Positions 33,970-44,355 of a DNA stretch of 64,000 nucleotides are shown here, one piece after another (the first letter of the stretch is position 1; each line of letters begins with the position of its first letter). Below the pieces are notes generated by a model. The model ran no database searches. It was given only the letters and a program-made list of their open reading frames with translations, and was not told where the DNA came from. The DNA comes from Iris pallida (taxonomy: Eukaryota; Streptophyta; Magnoliopsida; Asparagales; Iridaceae): NCBI GenBank assembly GCA_029216955.1, contig JANAVB010016199.1, positions 9,423,960-9,487,959 of the forward strand. The letters are read 5' to 3'. Both the position numbers and the translations under genes were made by a program.

Positions 33970-34440
33970 CGAAATCTCCACTTATTTACGGATCATGCCC
34001 CTACTGGTCACCTATAGCAGGTAGCCCCCCAATAGCCACCTGTAGAAGCTAGAGAAGCCCTCATCATCCTCTTCCAAATGCAAGTTCTGCTCCAAATTTC
34101 ACTCATCGCTGCCTCATCTGCGATCGGAGTCGGAAGCGACTAAGTCGAAGGAATCGAACCGGTGCCTCCTTCTCAGCATGGAGAAAGCCGACGAAGCGAG
34201 CTGGTCGATGTACTCTCTCTGCCATCTCTTGCTCTCTGTCATCATCTCCGCAACCACCGATCTCGGGCTGCCTCGTCGGACTGCTCTGGCTGCCAGATCC
34301 TCCCGAGAACCGCCTACACGTCCTCCAACCAGGTGTACTCGAACGAAGACCCTGGCGAGCACGTCCTCACATGCGCCGCCGACACCGGAGATGGAGGCTC
34401 ATTGGAGGAGCTTTCCGTCCTCTGACTGACACTTGCGACC
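33970..34440. other. GC-rich gene-like patch, unrecognised
   Basis: Base composition changes sharply from the AT-rich flanks. Both strands keep open frames of 80-90 codons (34162-34425 and 34178-34429 plus, 34114-34362 minus). The plus frames contain MEKADEASWSMYSLCHLLLS or DCSGCQILPRTAYTSSNQVY depending on frame. I do not recognise either. It could be a captured exon fragment. Confidence 0.3.
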
Positions 34441-34557
34441 TCGAGCCGAAAAATATCGGATGACCCGATCGACGCCTATGGTGGCAAAATGGACGCGATA
34501 AAATCAATATTTGTAAATAAGGGCAAAAATGTCATTTACAAATGTCATTATACGTAT

Positions 34558-35467
34558 AAAAAAAATTGAGTTGCACTCCACGTTTTTACCCAAATTCAAG
34601 GTGTACTCCAGTCAATTACCATAATGTAAGATAATCCCCATTTTGACGGAAACTGTATACGAGTCAACTCTTTTGACCAATATTTTAAGACAAAAATAAC
34701 ATTCTTCTTCTTCTTCTTCCCTGTGTGCCCCCCGCTGCCCCCTCCCCGCCGCACGCCGACGAGCCGTCGTTGCCGCCGCCGTCATCGCTACAGCCCGCCA
34801 CTACTGCTGCTGCCGCGACCGCTGCAGCCCGCGCTGCTGTTGTCGCTACATCCCATCGAAGGGAGGGGGCCGCGCGGAGGGAGGGGGGGTAGCGCAGCGA
34901 GGGGGGAAGCCAACAGGGGCGCGCGTGGATGCGAACTGCGAGAGGTGGGGGCAGCGTGCGGAGGGAGGGAGCAGAACGGCGAGGGAGGGGGGGTCCATGG
35001 CGAGGGCTCGTCGTCGGGCAAGGGAAGGGGACGCATGGCAGGGAGAGGAGCAGCCAACAAGGGAGGGGAGTGCATGGCGACAGCTCGTCGGCGGGCTAGG
35101 GAAGGGGGCACATGGCGGGGGCTCGCCGACGGGGAGGGGTGCAACTAACGAGCTCACCTGACGGGACGAGGGGCGCACGGGGGGCGTGGCGAGGGGCGCG
35201 AGGGACAGCAGGGGGAGGGGGTGGGAAGAAGATGAAAAGGGAGAGGATAATTCGGTCAAAAATTAACAGTCAAAACAGTTGACTGTTAGTTTTCATCAGA
35301 AGTGGACGATGTCATGCAATTAACTGTTAGTTTCCGTCAAAAGTGGACGATGTCATGCAGTTGACTGTTAGTTTCCGTCAAATGTGGACGATGTCATGCA
35401 TTATGGTAATCGGGTAAAATACACCTTGAATATGAATAAAAAAGTAAGATGCAACTCAAAATTTCTC
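34558..35467. mobile_element. Mutator-like foldback element, copy 1
   Basis: The right end complement GAGAAATTTTGAGTTGCA matches the left end AAAAATTGAGTTGCA. Inverted similarity continues through TCAAGGTGTA, ATTACCATAATG and TTTTGACGGAAACT. A direct 55-60-bp repeat (CCGTCAAAAGTGGACGATG, three copies, about 35290-35400) lies in the right arm. The interior (34720-35230) is very GC-rich with long frames on both strands that look like composition effects. It is the same family as 44445-45170. Confidence 0.6.
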
Positions 35468-35657
35468 ATAACGTAATTGTGATTACATGGATTCTATGAT
35501 GTAATTGATTTTAGTAGAAAATGATGCGATATATCAAGCTTGTAATTGTGATTACATTACATTCAAACAAAAATTGTCCAACCAAACAACTGAATCCTTT
35601 ACGATGTAATGTCAAATATATGATGTTTTCTATCCTTGCAAACCAAACGGGCCCTAA

Positions 35658-36496
35658 ATACTAATCATCACATCATAAACAGAATAAAATCATATTGTGT
35701 TATTATAACAAACAATTAACTTCTCTCACTCCTCAGTCGCCAAAATAGTGGATCTGGATTCCAACAAATAATTATGTTCTCTATATAACCTGAAACCATT
35801 TCTCACTTTAGACCCTTGTCGGCTAGCAATTTTGCAAACAGAAAAAATTCGGGATAGCAAAAGTACGGGCATGAATCAGCACAGTGCAAGTAAAATACGT
35901 TAAAAAAGTCAAATATTCGTCAAATAGAAATATTGAGGTACTTCACATGCTTAAACAGGTTGTCAAATTTGGCTAATTAAACAGGTTCTACCACATTTTT
36001 TGTGCCAAATTTTTCAATAATTCATACGGAATACATAACACGTTTAAAACTTCACATGCTTAAAATTCGTATACTAATTCGAATCTGTCAAAAATATGCA
36101 AGTATTATACGTTTCTGAAAGAGAAAAAAATTTGCTGTATAATACAAGTTTTTTTCGGGTGATTGCTAACAAGGCATAAGATAGAATTTCCTTGCTTACT
36201 TCCGAAAGAAGCAATCATTACAAGAGGTGACGAACAAAGTATGGGTAACGGAGATGCAGACATTTAAAACCAAAGCACTGGAAGATTTGGTGTAAATCAA
36301 GCACCCTGAGGGGTAATATCAGTTTAAATCTGCATACTATCTTCAACCTGTACTATGAAATTTCTTCTTTACCATTAAAAATCAACGGAGGCAGAGAGAA
36401 AGAAAGCAAACTGGAAAAGGTAGAAAAGATGTCAACTTATACGGAGGTGTGCAGAGGACTTCGACAAACTACATTAAGAAACCCTGACAAACTACA
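35658..36496. other. Likely 3' flank of the ankyrin gene
   Basis: It is AT-rich, with no long frame. On the minus strand it would include the 3' untranslated region of the gene ending at 36497. A 23-bp tandem duplication (ACTACATTAAGAAACCCTGAC type, about 36466-36510) overlaps the stop codon end. Confidence 0.4.
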
Positions 36497-39201
36497 TTAA
36501 GAAACCCTGACGCCTTCCAGTTCGACTTGAGCTACTGCAGCACTAATTGCGTCCACCACATCCAGCTTTCCCCTGTTGACAGCTTCATCCACTGGTGTCC
36601 TCTCATAGCTACCAAATTATGAACAACTTACCAAATAGAAGCAAAAGTAAATATACAAAACCCAAAAATACAAGGGAAACTTCTGATTGTGGTTATCCTT
36701 TCCCTTTTTTTTCTTTTTTTTTCTTTTTCTTGTATGACATTTTACATTTGGCTGAATGGGATTGACATACCTATTCAGTGCACTCACAGTAGCTCCTCCA
36801 AGAATCAAAGCCTTGACAACCTGCAAGTTATTATGCTTTTTCAAACCAGTAGTTATAGCAACTTGGTTGATAAGACCACAATAATGCGGAAGAATTGGCC
36901 TCACCTCTATATGCCCGTTGAGGCAAGCCCAATGAAGGGGAGTGTTATTTTCTGCATTTAAAGCATTGACATCCTACACATGGAAATGTGTCAACACACG
37001 AGGTAAAGAGCTACTTTTATGCTATGAAATTTGACAGATACAGAAGCAAGAAAGTTTCGGTGCAAAAATCAGAATCTTAATAGATTTCATGACCTCCAGG
37101 TGTTTTTTGTGTAGACTTGCTAGTATCATTCCAGAAGAATTTATGTTGTTTTAAGTTCCAACTCCTTGTTCACGGACAGTTGCATCAGATGTTAGACATT
37201 TGAATTCCAGTACGTTATCATCAAGGCTTGACAAATTATTTTTCTCCATTAAAAAGGACTGAAAATATTGCAAGCCCTGGTATTTGAGAAATTGAGATCA
37301 ATGTAATTCCCATCACTGAGATCCATAAAGGAAGGCAACTAGCATCCATATGGGCATTAGATAGGAAGCTACATAGACTTCTTTTACTTTTAGTGGTGTC
37401 AAAATGAGCCTGCTGGTCAATTTTGCAACTGACAACTTTAAGTCAGCTTCTCTGCACTATAACCAGATTTTTTTTTATGTTTCAGTTTTAAGCACGTCAA
37501 GATTTGAAATGATAACGCTTATCCATGCCAATCAATTTTATTGTTTTGTATAAATTCTTGCTTTTCCCCACAGAACTTATTCAAATCCCAAAATATTTGT
37601 GGTACTCAACTAATGTAGTCCTCTTTTGACAGAATATGTTTAATTTTGTTAAATTAGGACTAAGAAAAATATATTTGTACCTCAATCGAAGCTTAACAAT
37701 GGTATACGAATTTTAACCTTTTGTAGCCTGCAAACAATGGTCTCTTATATAGTTCGGCAAAATTTGCATCTTAATGAAAATTGGTGTTTAATTTATTTTG
37801 CTATTAGTATTAGGAAGTCGTGATTATCATGTATTAGTTTTGTGGTTTTACATCTTTATATTTATGTGTTTCTCAGTGATTAGTGATTGTACGAGTGTAT
37901 TCAAGATTGGTTATGTTATGTTTTAATTAATATTTTTATTGAGTCCCAATTCTTTGATATTATTCATTCTATGCCATAGATAATTATAATTTATAAGTTA
38001 AAAATAATTACATTAATCGGATTGGATTAATTGGATATACTGTGGCCCAATCGAAGCCAGGCCCAATTTCGAATTTCCAAAAAATCAACAAATGCCAAGG
38101 CCCGTGGGACATCCCTGGCCCGGACCCAGACCAGCCCACACGAAGCTGGGTCATAGATAAGGGCTGGGCTTGGCTTTTGCGACTAAAGCCCGACCAGGAC
38201 CGGCCAGCTAATTTTAGTGATCAAGCCCGGTCTGGCCCTTACCTGGTCAAAACCAATATGGGTCAGCCCGGACCTGGCACACTAAACATATTGAGTTTCA
38301 CGTGTTTAAAGAAATTGTGAGTCAACTTACACATTCCAAACAATTTTCTCCCATCTTATCATCAAGTCAAGCTACCATACCTCCCATTCCTCAACTTGTT
38401 TCTTAATCAATATTTATATGTTGCTGCTAATAAATGAATAAGGTGAAGCTTACTGCTGCTCAAGTTCATTCCATAGTTCATATAGCACAGGGTGAAACGT
38501 GAATGTGAGTAATAGTAGAAGGTAAGTTGATCTACTGTGAATGTGAGTAATAGCAAAAGGTAACTTGATGTACTGTGAACGTGAGCAATAGCAGACGGTA
38601 ATTTGATGAACAATACTAACATTGACAAGTTCATAGATTTTATGATCGCAAAAATTGACAGCTAATGCTTACTTACCACACTGTTACGGATGAGATACTC
38701 TACAATGTCAAGGTGACCATTAGCAGCAGCCATGTGAAGTGCTGGAAGGTCAAAAAAAGAGAGAAGAGTATGATATTAGATCTAATGACAACAAACACAG
38801 TAGAAAGAACATTTAAATTTACCAAAAGAACAAGAACTGAGCTTGACAGAAAACCAAGTTTTGGTATTGACAGCTGTATGACCACTCTAATATATATAAA
38901 CAAATATGGTGGACTAGTAAATGTAGTAAGCTGGTTTAAGATATCATAAAAACCACCCAAAACTATCTACACACATAAGAGAAATGATAAAATTTATGTT
39001 TATACACACCATAAATAATGCAGAGCTTCCTACAGTAAAATTAACTTTTGTCCACGCATGAAAGAGTTCTACGAGGCAGTTGTGGATGTCACTAATGAGC
39101 CTGTTCTGGATATTTGAACATTAGCGACACTATATGCAGAATAATAGACACTTACCTGTCTGATATGTACATTTTAAGCGTGAGGATGATGTCATATTCA
39201 T
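36497..39201 (-). CDS. Ankyrin-repeat protein gene, spliced, N-terminally short
   Basis: Exons on the minus strand: 39156-39201 (tentative first), 38677-38741, 36905-36973, 36771-36820 and 36497-36608. All introns are GT-AG (GTAAG, GTAAG, GTGAG, GTATG donors) and phases agree, giving 113 codons plus TAA. The protein shows two ankyrin units: ALHMAAANGHLDIVEYLI and NNTPLHWACLNGHIEVVKAL. It ends ERTPVDEAVNRGKLDVVDAI then AAVAQVELEGVRVS. This matches small plant ankyrin proteins of about 200 residues, probably a protein-protein interaction scaffold. The usual N-terminal half (acidic DAARYND-type region) was not found. Exon 1 (MNMTSSSRLKCTYQT) fits frame and splice site only. The gene may be 5'-truncated or decayed, or may have a replaced first exon. 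A 1.7-kb intron holds repeats. Confidence 0.75.
38035..38300. repeat. GGCCC-rich MITE-like patch in the ankyrin gene intron
   Basis: Words such as GCCCGG, CAGGCCC and GGGCTGGGC recur within AT-rich intron sequence. It resembles hAT-type MITEs of the GGGCC family, but I could not place inverted ends or a duplication. Confidence 0.35.
38499..38612. repeat. Three tandem 38-bp repeats in intron
   Basis: Three units of GTGAATGTGAGTAATAG followed by a GTAA(C/G/T)TTGAT segment are 38 bp each, with a few differences. Confidence 0.9.
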
Positions 39202-39659
39202 GAGAGAGCTCAATGACAAGCATTCATTCTTTCTCAGCTTTCAGGTATCTTTGTCATGGAAGAGATGGCAGAGTTCTGTGATGGAACAGTGAACAGGGGG
39301 TTAAGTGTTGGGCGGGGGAGAGGGAGAGGGACTGAGTTTGGAATATAATTAGGAAAGTAATTATTTATTAATGACAATTAAACAAATGATTAGTTAGTAA
39401 GGAAAATTTTTAATTAAATAAAATACTTCATGATAATTAAAGATGATTTATTAGTGAAAAATTGCTTAACTAAATAAACACTTAATAGGAAATAATTAAT
39501 TAAAATTAGAGAAAACAATAAAAACAATATTTGATAATTTAATTAATTGATTGAGAGTCTAATTAATTAGAAAATTAATTGATTTAAAAGAATTAATATA
39601 CCAACAATAACTAATAATAATAGGATTTTAGGGGAAAAAAGAAATTTAGGAGAGGGGTT

Positions 39660-39835
39660 TTAGCCACACAGATAATAATGTCAACAGAATTCAATTGAGC
39701 CACAAGGGAGAAAGTCTTCATAGAATCTACACAATAGATCTGCATATACCCTTTTGCAATCAACCGCGTCTTGAAACGGAACCATCTGAATGATGAAACT
39801 TAATAGTTTAGCCATTATTTGCTTCCCAACGAAAA
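39660..39835 (-). pseudogene. Copia reverse transcriptase fragment
   Basis: Minus-strand frames read KFHHSDGSVSR then TRLIAKGYMQIYCVDSMKTF and LVAQLNSVDII. This is the copia RT block usually of the form KARLVAKGYTQ-YGIDY-ETFAPVAKL. A frameshift lies between the two pieces. No LTR or other pol part is attached. It is an isolated old fragment next to the ankyrin gene. Confidence 0.75.
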
Positions 39836-40130
39836 ACGAGATAAGCTCCTAAGTCTAATTTTGATACAAAACAGACATCTTCTCATCCATTGCACATTTT
39901 CAACCAGAAGATGGCGCAGCTTGCATATAAGTGTTAGCAATGGTAACAAAAGACAATGACACAACAAAAGCAAGTAAAGAATGAGAAGCACGATGTAAGA
40001 AAAAATAATGCTTAGTAGTATGACTATATTTCAAGAAGATCGTTTGAAACTACGGTGGAAGAAGCCAGATCCTCAGGCACGAAAGATGATGTGGTGGCGG
40101 TTAAATCACGTAAAACAATGTCGTTGGATC

Positions 40131-40588
40131 CATAGTTTGCAGTATCCGCCGATGCCGATACCGATCCGATAAAGCCGATATCGATACAGTTTGGCATGTA
40201 CCGATCTGATACCGACCAATACCTGATACTGATATTGGAGGCCTCTTTTTTGGTCAATTTAACAAAGAAAATTTAAAAAAAAAGACCAATCAACAAGGGT
40301 GTACAATCATGGTAATGTAAAAGAAAACTTATTTATCGCATGTAATCAATCGACAAGGGAGATTACTATTTCATTCAATTTCAAAACTACTAAGAAAAAA
40401 CACTAAAAATACTTAAAATTATGCCTAAATGTATAAAATATATTTTATAAAATGTCAATAATTTATTAACAATTAATTTGCTTTCAATACCAAATAATCT
40501 AATACTCTGATCCGAAACCACCGATACTGCCAATACCGCCGATACCGATACTCATAGGAATGATCCGATATCGATACTGTGAACCTCG
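40131..40588 (-). repeat. Dispersed repeat family rich in CCGATACCGATA, copy 1
   Basis: On the minus strand it starts GGTTCACAGTATCG and ends CGGATACTGCAAACTATGG. The same sequence order occurs at 63286-63740. Both ends are built of imperfect GGTATCGG/CCGATACC units. An AT-rich centre holds GGTATTGAAAGCAAA. The ends are weakly inverted. It is probably a non-autonomous DNA transposon. Confidence 0.65.
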
Positions 40589-40796
40589 ATTGGATCTCTA
40601 GAAAACATGTAAAGGAGGAGCGGATATAAAAATGGATTCAGGAATTCCTAGAAGTTCTATGGAAAATACCAAATATGATGTGAACGAAAGAGGACGTCTC
40701 CTCAAGGAAAGAAAGGAGTGGATTAAAAAAATGAGGATTGCAACAACGGTAACATTTTTGAATTCAAGGATCACCAAGGAAGATAGACTTGAACTC

Positions 40797-40935
40797 TGTA
40801 AAATTAGAATAATAGGATGATTATTATTAATAGGAGAGTTACATATATATAGGAGAGGCTAAGCTCTCTCACTATTGTTCTATCAAATGTGGGACTAAAG
40901 CCCAATACTACTACTAATAATATTAATACTTAACT
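40797..40935 (-). repeat. 3' LTR of element C (139 bp)
   Basis: In plus reading it runs TGTAAAATTAG to TACTTAAC. It contains GTTACATATATATAGG and the CTATTGTTCT-like block TCTCACTATTGTTCTATC, shared with the right LTR. Confidence 0.85.
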
Positions 40936-40942
40936 CACTTCC

Positions 40943-41302
40943 TCAAGCTGGAGCATAAATATCAATCATGTCGAGCTTGTTACACAGAAATTGAACCCGA
41001 GGACCAAAAAGAGACTTTGTGAAGATATCGGCTATCTGATTACCGGTCCTTACTTGGTGAAACTTTATCACCCCATTTTTATACTCATCACGGACAAAGT
41101 GAATGTCGATTTCAATGTGCTTCGTCCTTTCATGAAATATAGGATTGATAGCAATATGGATAACAGATTGGTTATCACACCACATATGCTTTAAATCATG
41201 TTTCTTCTCCATCTCTTGTAGAAGAACCTTCAGATATAATATCTCTGATGTGTCATGAGCAATAGCTTGATATTCTACTTTCGAACTTGATCGTGCTATC
41301 AA
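40943..41302 (-). pseudogene. Copia RNase H of element C
   Basis: The minus-strand frame holds SSSKVEYQAIAHDTSEILYL, WCDNQSVIHIAINPIFHERT, KHIEIDIHFVRDEY and IADIFTKSL, the C-terminal RNase H of copia pol, ending DIYAPA at 40943. The earlier part (GYSVFIG-type block, about 41300-41420) is in another frame. It directly precedes the polypurine tract. Confidence 0.88.
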
Positions 41303-41503
41303 CTCTGCTTCTTGCTCTTCTACGATACCAAATTTCTACCAATAAATACCGAGTAGCCAGATGTAGACCGTCTATCTGTCAAGTTGTACCCCAGTCAGCA
41401 TCGGTAAAGCACTCAATATGAGTATGTCCATCATTCTCCATCCCAATTTCTTTTTCTGGATTCTGGAGTGCAGAATTCAGAAAACTGCCTGTCAGTGTGG
41501 AAC

Positions 41504-42700
41504 TTATAGAGAAGTCATAGATCTACTTACGACACTCAAGGCAGAGGAAATATCTGGGGAGTCATGGCCGTCAAGTAGTTGAATTTTCCAACCACCCGAC
41601 GATACTGATCCGGGTTGGTCATCAAGACCCCTTGCCGATTTTGCCCCCAATTTAATAGGTGAGGTTGCTTCCTTGGCTTGCATCATTCCTGCATCATTTA
41701 GTATGTCTATTACATACTTTCTCTGAGACATTACAATGTCACGCTTACCTTGTATGATTTCAATACCCAAGAAGTAGTTCAACAGTCTCATATTCTTGGA
41801 CTAAAATTGTTCTCCTAAAAACTTCTTTAGTCCTACAATACCCTGGATGTCGTCTCTCGTGATCACAATGTCGTCAACATAGACACCAAGTAGTATCTTT
41901 CCAGCAGATGTTGTCGGTAGAATACCGACAAATCCTCCTTTGATTGACACATTCCAAACTGAGTAACAACATGTGTAAATCGACTAAATTACGCACGAGG
42001 TGATTGTTTGAGACCGTAGAGGGCCTTCCTCAGATGACACACTTTACTCTCCCTTGCAACGAATCCGGGAGGTTGCACCACATACACTTCTTTAATAACC
42101 CCGTGGAGAAATGTGTTCTTGATATCCAGCTGATACAACGTCCAGTCTTAGCGAACAGCTAAGGCCAAGAGTACGGCCACAGATGTCATTCTGACAACTG
42201 AAGATGTCATCCTGACAACTGAAGATGTCTCAAAATAATTCTCACCATAGGTCTGAGAATATCCTTTAGCCACCAGACAAGCCTTTAGGCGATCAAGAGT
42301 GCCATCTGGTTTCACTTTGATCGTGAACACCCATTTGCAACCTACTGCCTGCTTCGCAGTAGACAAATCTACCAAGTCCCAAGTATGGTTCTTCCGGAAC
42401 GCTTTCATCTCCTCTTTAATAGCAGCACGCCAACCGAGATGTTTGAGACCCTCCTCGACAGTATTGAAAATCTGAATCTCATCAATAGTAGCTACCAAGG
42501 ACTGAGTGTGGCTCGCAAGCCCTTTATACTTGTCAACATACAAGGGATGATCACGACATGCACGACGAGGTCGAGCTGGTGAAACAGGCAGAGGCGAATC
42601 GGTGGAACTAGAAGAGGATGATGGTTCTGTGACCATGGACACTATCTGCAATGTTCGTTCAAGCGACGTTGGCATTGACTGAATCGGTATTTACGGACCA
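41504..42700 (-). pseudogene. Copia reverse transcriptase of element C, broken
   Basis: The N-terminal part is in 42148-42675: GWRAAIKEEMKAFRKNHTWD, QAVGCKWVFTIKVKPDGTLD, then KGYSQTYGENYFETSSVVRM. A 21-bp tandem duplication repeats SVVRMTS. The middle (VDDI-type motif in the complement of about 41870-41885) is out of frame. The last part is LLNYFLGIEIIQGKRDIVMS (about 41730-41790). Several frames are needed. Confidence 0.85.
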
Positions 42701-42899
42701 TCGGACCGAAATACTAGCTTGGTAGGGGAGGGCACCCTTACAGGAGGTTGTTGTATTTGAATCGAAAACAACAAAAAACCCTCTTCGAGGTAAACTTGGG
42801 AAACTAGATCCGTAGTTTGTGGAAGTAGAGGAAAATAGAATCGAAAACAACAAAAAACCCTCAACGAAGGTAACATTCCGAGAGAAAAAATATATCTCT

Positions 42900-43110
42900 T
42901 GAAGGTAGAAAAAATACCGATTCCCTTTCTGATCTTTAGGATACCCAAGGAAAACACACTGGATTGCCTTATGGTCTAATTTAGAAAGAGTCGGTCAGGT
43001 ATCTCGAACATAGCACATGCAACCAAAAATCTTGAGAGGTGAAACGGCCCTCGGTCAAAATATAACCGGAAAAGGCAGTACCATTGAAAACTGACGATAG
43101 TATGGTTCCA
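42900..43110 (-). pseudogene. Copia integrase C-terminal piece of element C
   Basis: The complement reads LKIFGCMCYVRDT, a TGA, then PTLSKLDHKAIQCVFLGYPK and DQKG. This is the post-catalytic block of copia integrase. Gag-like sequence abuts it directly at about 43100, so the zinc knuckle, protease and catalytic core are deleted. Confidence 0.75.
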
Positions 43111-43620
43111 TTGAATTCATTGCTTTAAAGGCCCGGAAGTAGTCCTTATGAGATTTGTCTCCCTGATTTGCGCGTTAGACGCCAACGACAGAGTCGTAGA
43201 TACGAGACAAATCACATTTTCCATCAAAAGCCGCTGCTAGAACCTCCTATAACTCCTTCACAGAATTCCTATTTTGAACCATGTCTTCTACTGATGGTTC
43301 CATTGAATTCATCAACTGTGTAAACAGTCGACTGTCATCCGTCTCTCACTGCTCAAATATGGGATCAATCTCTACTGGAGGATTGTCAGTCAGATGTTTG
43401 GACAACTGCATTCTCTGAAGCGTCTTCTCGAGCTTCTTTTACCATGTCGAGTAGCCCTCTCGTCCGCCCAATTGTCGATCGAAAAGTCGAATCGATGAAA
43501 TTACCATGCCAGTGCCCATTGGTCCCACCATTGCGTTTCCGACACTAGTATCTATAGCACCGCTATTCGCCCCAGTGCTTGTAATCCTTCAAGATTCCTG
43601 ATTTGACCGTCGGTTTGATC
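43110..43620 (-). pseudogene. Copia gag remnant of element C
   Basis: Minus-strand frames read KKLEKTLQRMQLSKHLTDNP, VEIDPIFEQ, MNSMEPSVEDMVQNRNSVKE, FDGKCDLSRIYDSVVGV and GDKSHKDYFRAFKAMNSMEP. The pattern is that of the copia gag capsid region. Stops and frame changes are frequent. Confidence 0.6.
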
Positions 43621-43850
43621 TTTCCAACTTGATAATTACATTAACTCTGCCAATGCGCTAGAAACGTCGCCAGAACCAGCACGCACATAGGAAGCAGAGA
43701 TTTGAATGTGGATCACACAGGTCAAGACAGAGAGGCAATCCAGGTTACTCTCTGTTAGATCCCGATGTAAAGATCAAGAAAAGAAACAAAGATCTACGCA
43801 AAACAAATCAGTTGTATGCTCTTTGTTAAATTCCTGAAACTGATGTTAAG

Positions 43851-44055
43851 AGCCTGAGGTTCCAGCAAACAAACTATTGTTTACCCTCTAAGGATTCCAA
43901 TATTTTTTTGGAAGCCGATGTAGAGTCAGAGGTGTCAGCAAACAAAAGATTGTTTACCCTCTGAGGATCCCAACATTTTTTTCGGAAGCCGATGTAGAGT
44001 CAGAGATTTCAACAAACAAACCATTGTTTACCCTCTGAGGATCCCAGCATCTTTT
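43851..44055 (-). repeat. Tandem repeats of about 86 bp in the leader of element C
   Basis: About two and a half units contain AACAAAC-ATTGTTTACCCTCTGAGGAT and GGAAGCCGATGTAGAGTCAGAG. They lie between PBS and gag. A pyrimidine-rich (T)n tract follows at 44050-44098. Confidence 0.85.
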
Positions 44056-44277
44056 TTCTTTTTTTTTTTTTTTCTTTTTTCTTTTTCTATTTTTTTTTTA
44101 GAAAGACGTCTAAGGTATGGGGTAGGTGTTGCCTGGGTTAGGGTTTATAGACATCTTTAGGTGACGGCTAGGATTTAGGGTTATTATAGCGGGGGTAGTG
44201 TAGCAGCGGGGTTAGGGTTAGAGTTTTTTTAGTTGAGAGAGGGGGTTGATGTCGACTAGAATTTGGCTCTGATTCTA

Positions 44278-44323
44278 TGTAGAATTAGAACAATAGGATG
44301 ATTATTATTAACGAGGGAGTTAC

Positions 44324-44355
<32 letters not shown>

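Larger units (their letters stand above)
31930..35654. mobile_element. Possible PIF/Harbinger-like element hosting nested elements
   Basis: Inverted ends GGTTGTGATTGGTTTGC (left) and the complement of GCAAACCAAACGGGCCC (right) share GGTTTGC plus nearby TGTAATGTAA-type sequence. They are flanked by TAA on both sides (31927-31929, 35655-35657). Its own sequence is only the outer parts; the rest is the two foldback elements and a GC-rich patch. The terminal match is partial, so this may be chance. Confidence 0.4.

Noticed and set aside
34723..35259. Long Pro/Arg/Gly-rich frames on both strands as genes
   Set aside because: Low-complexity GC-rich DNA inside a foldback element stays open in several frames by composition alone.
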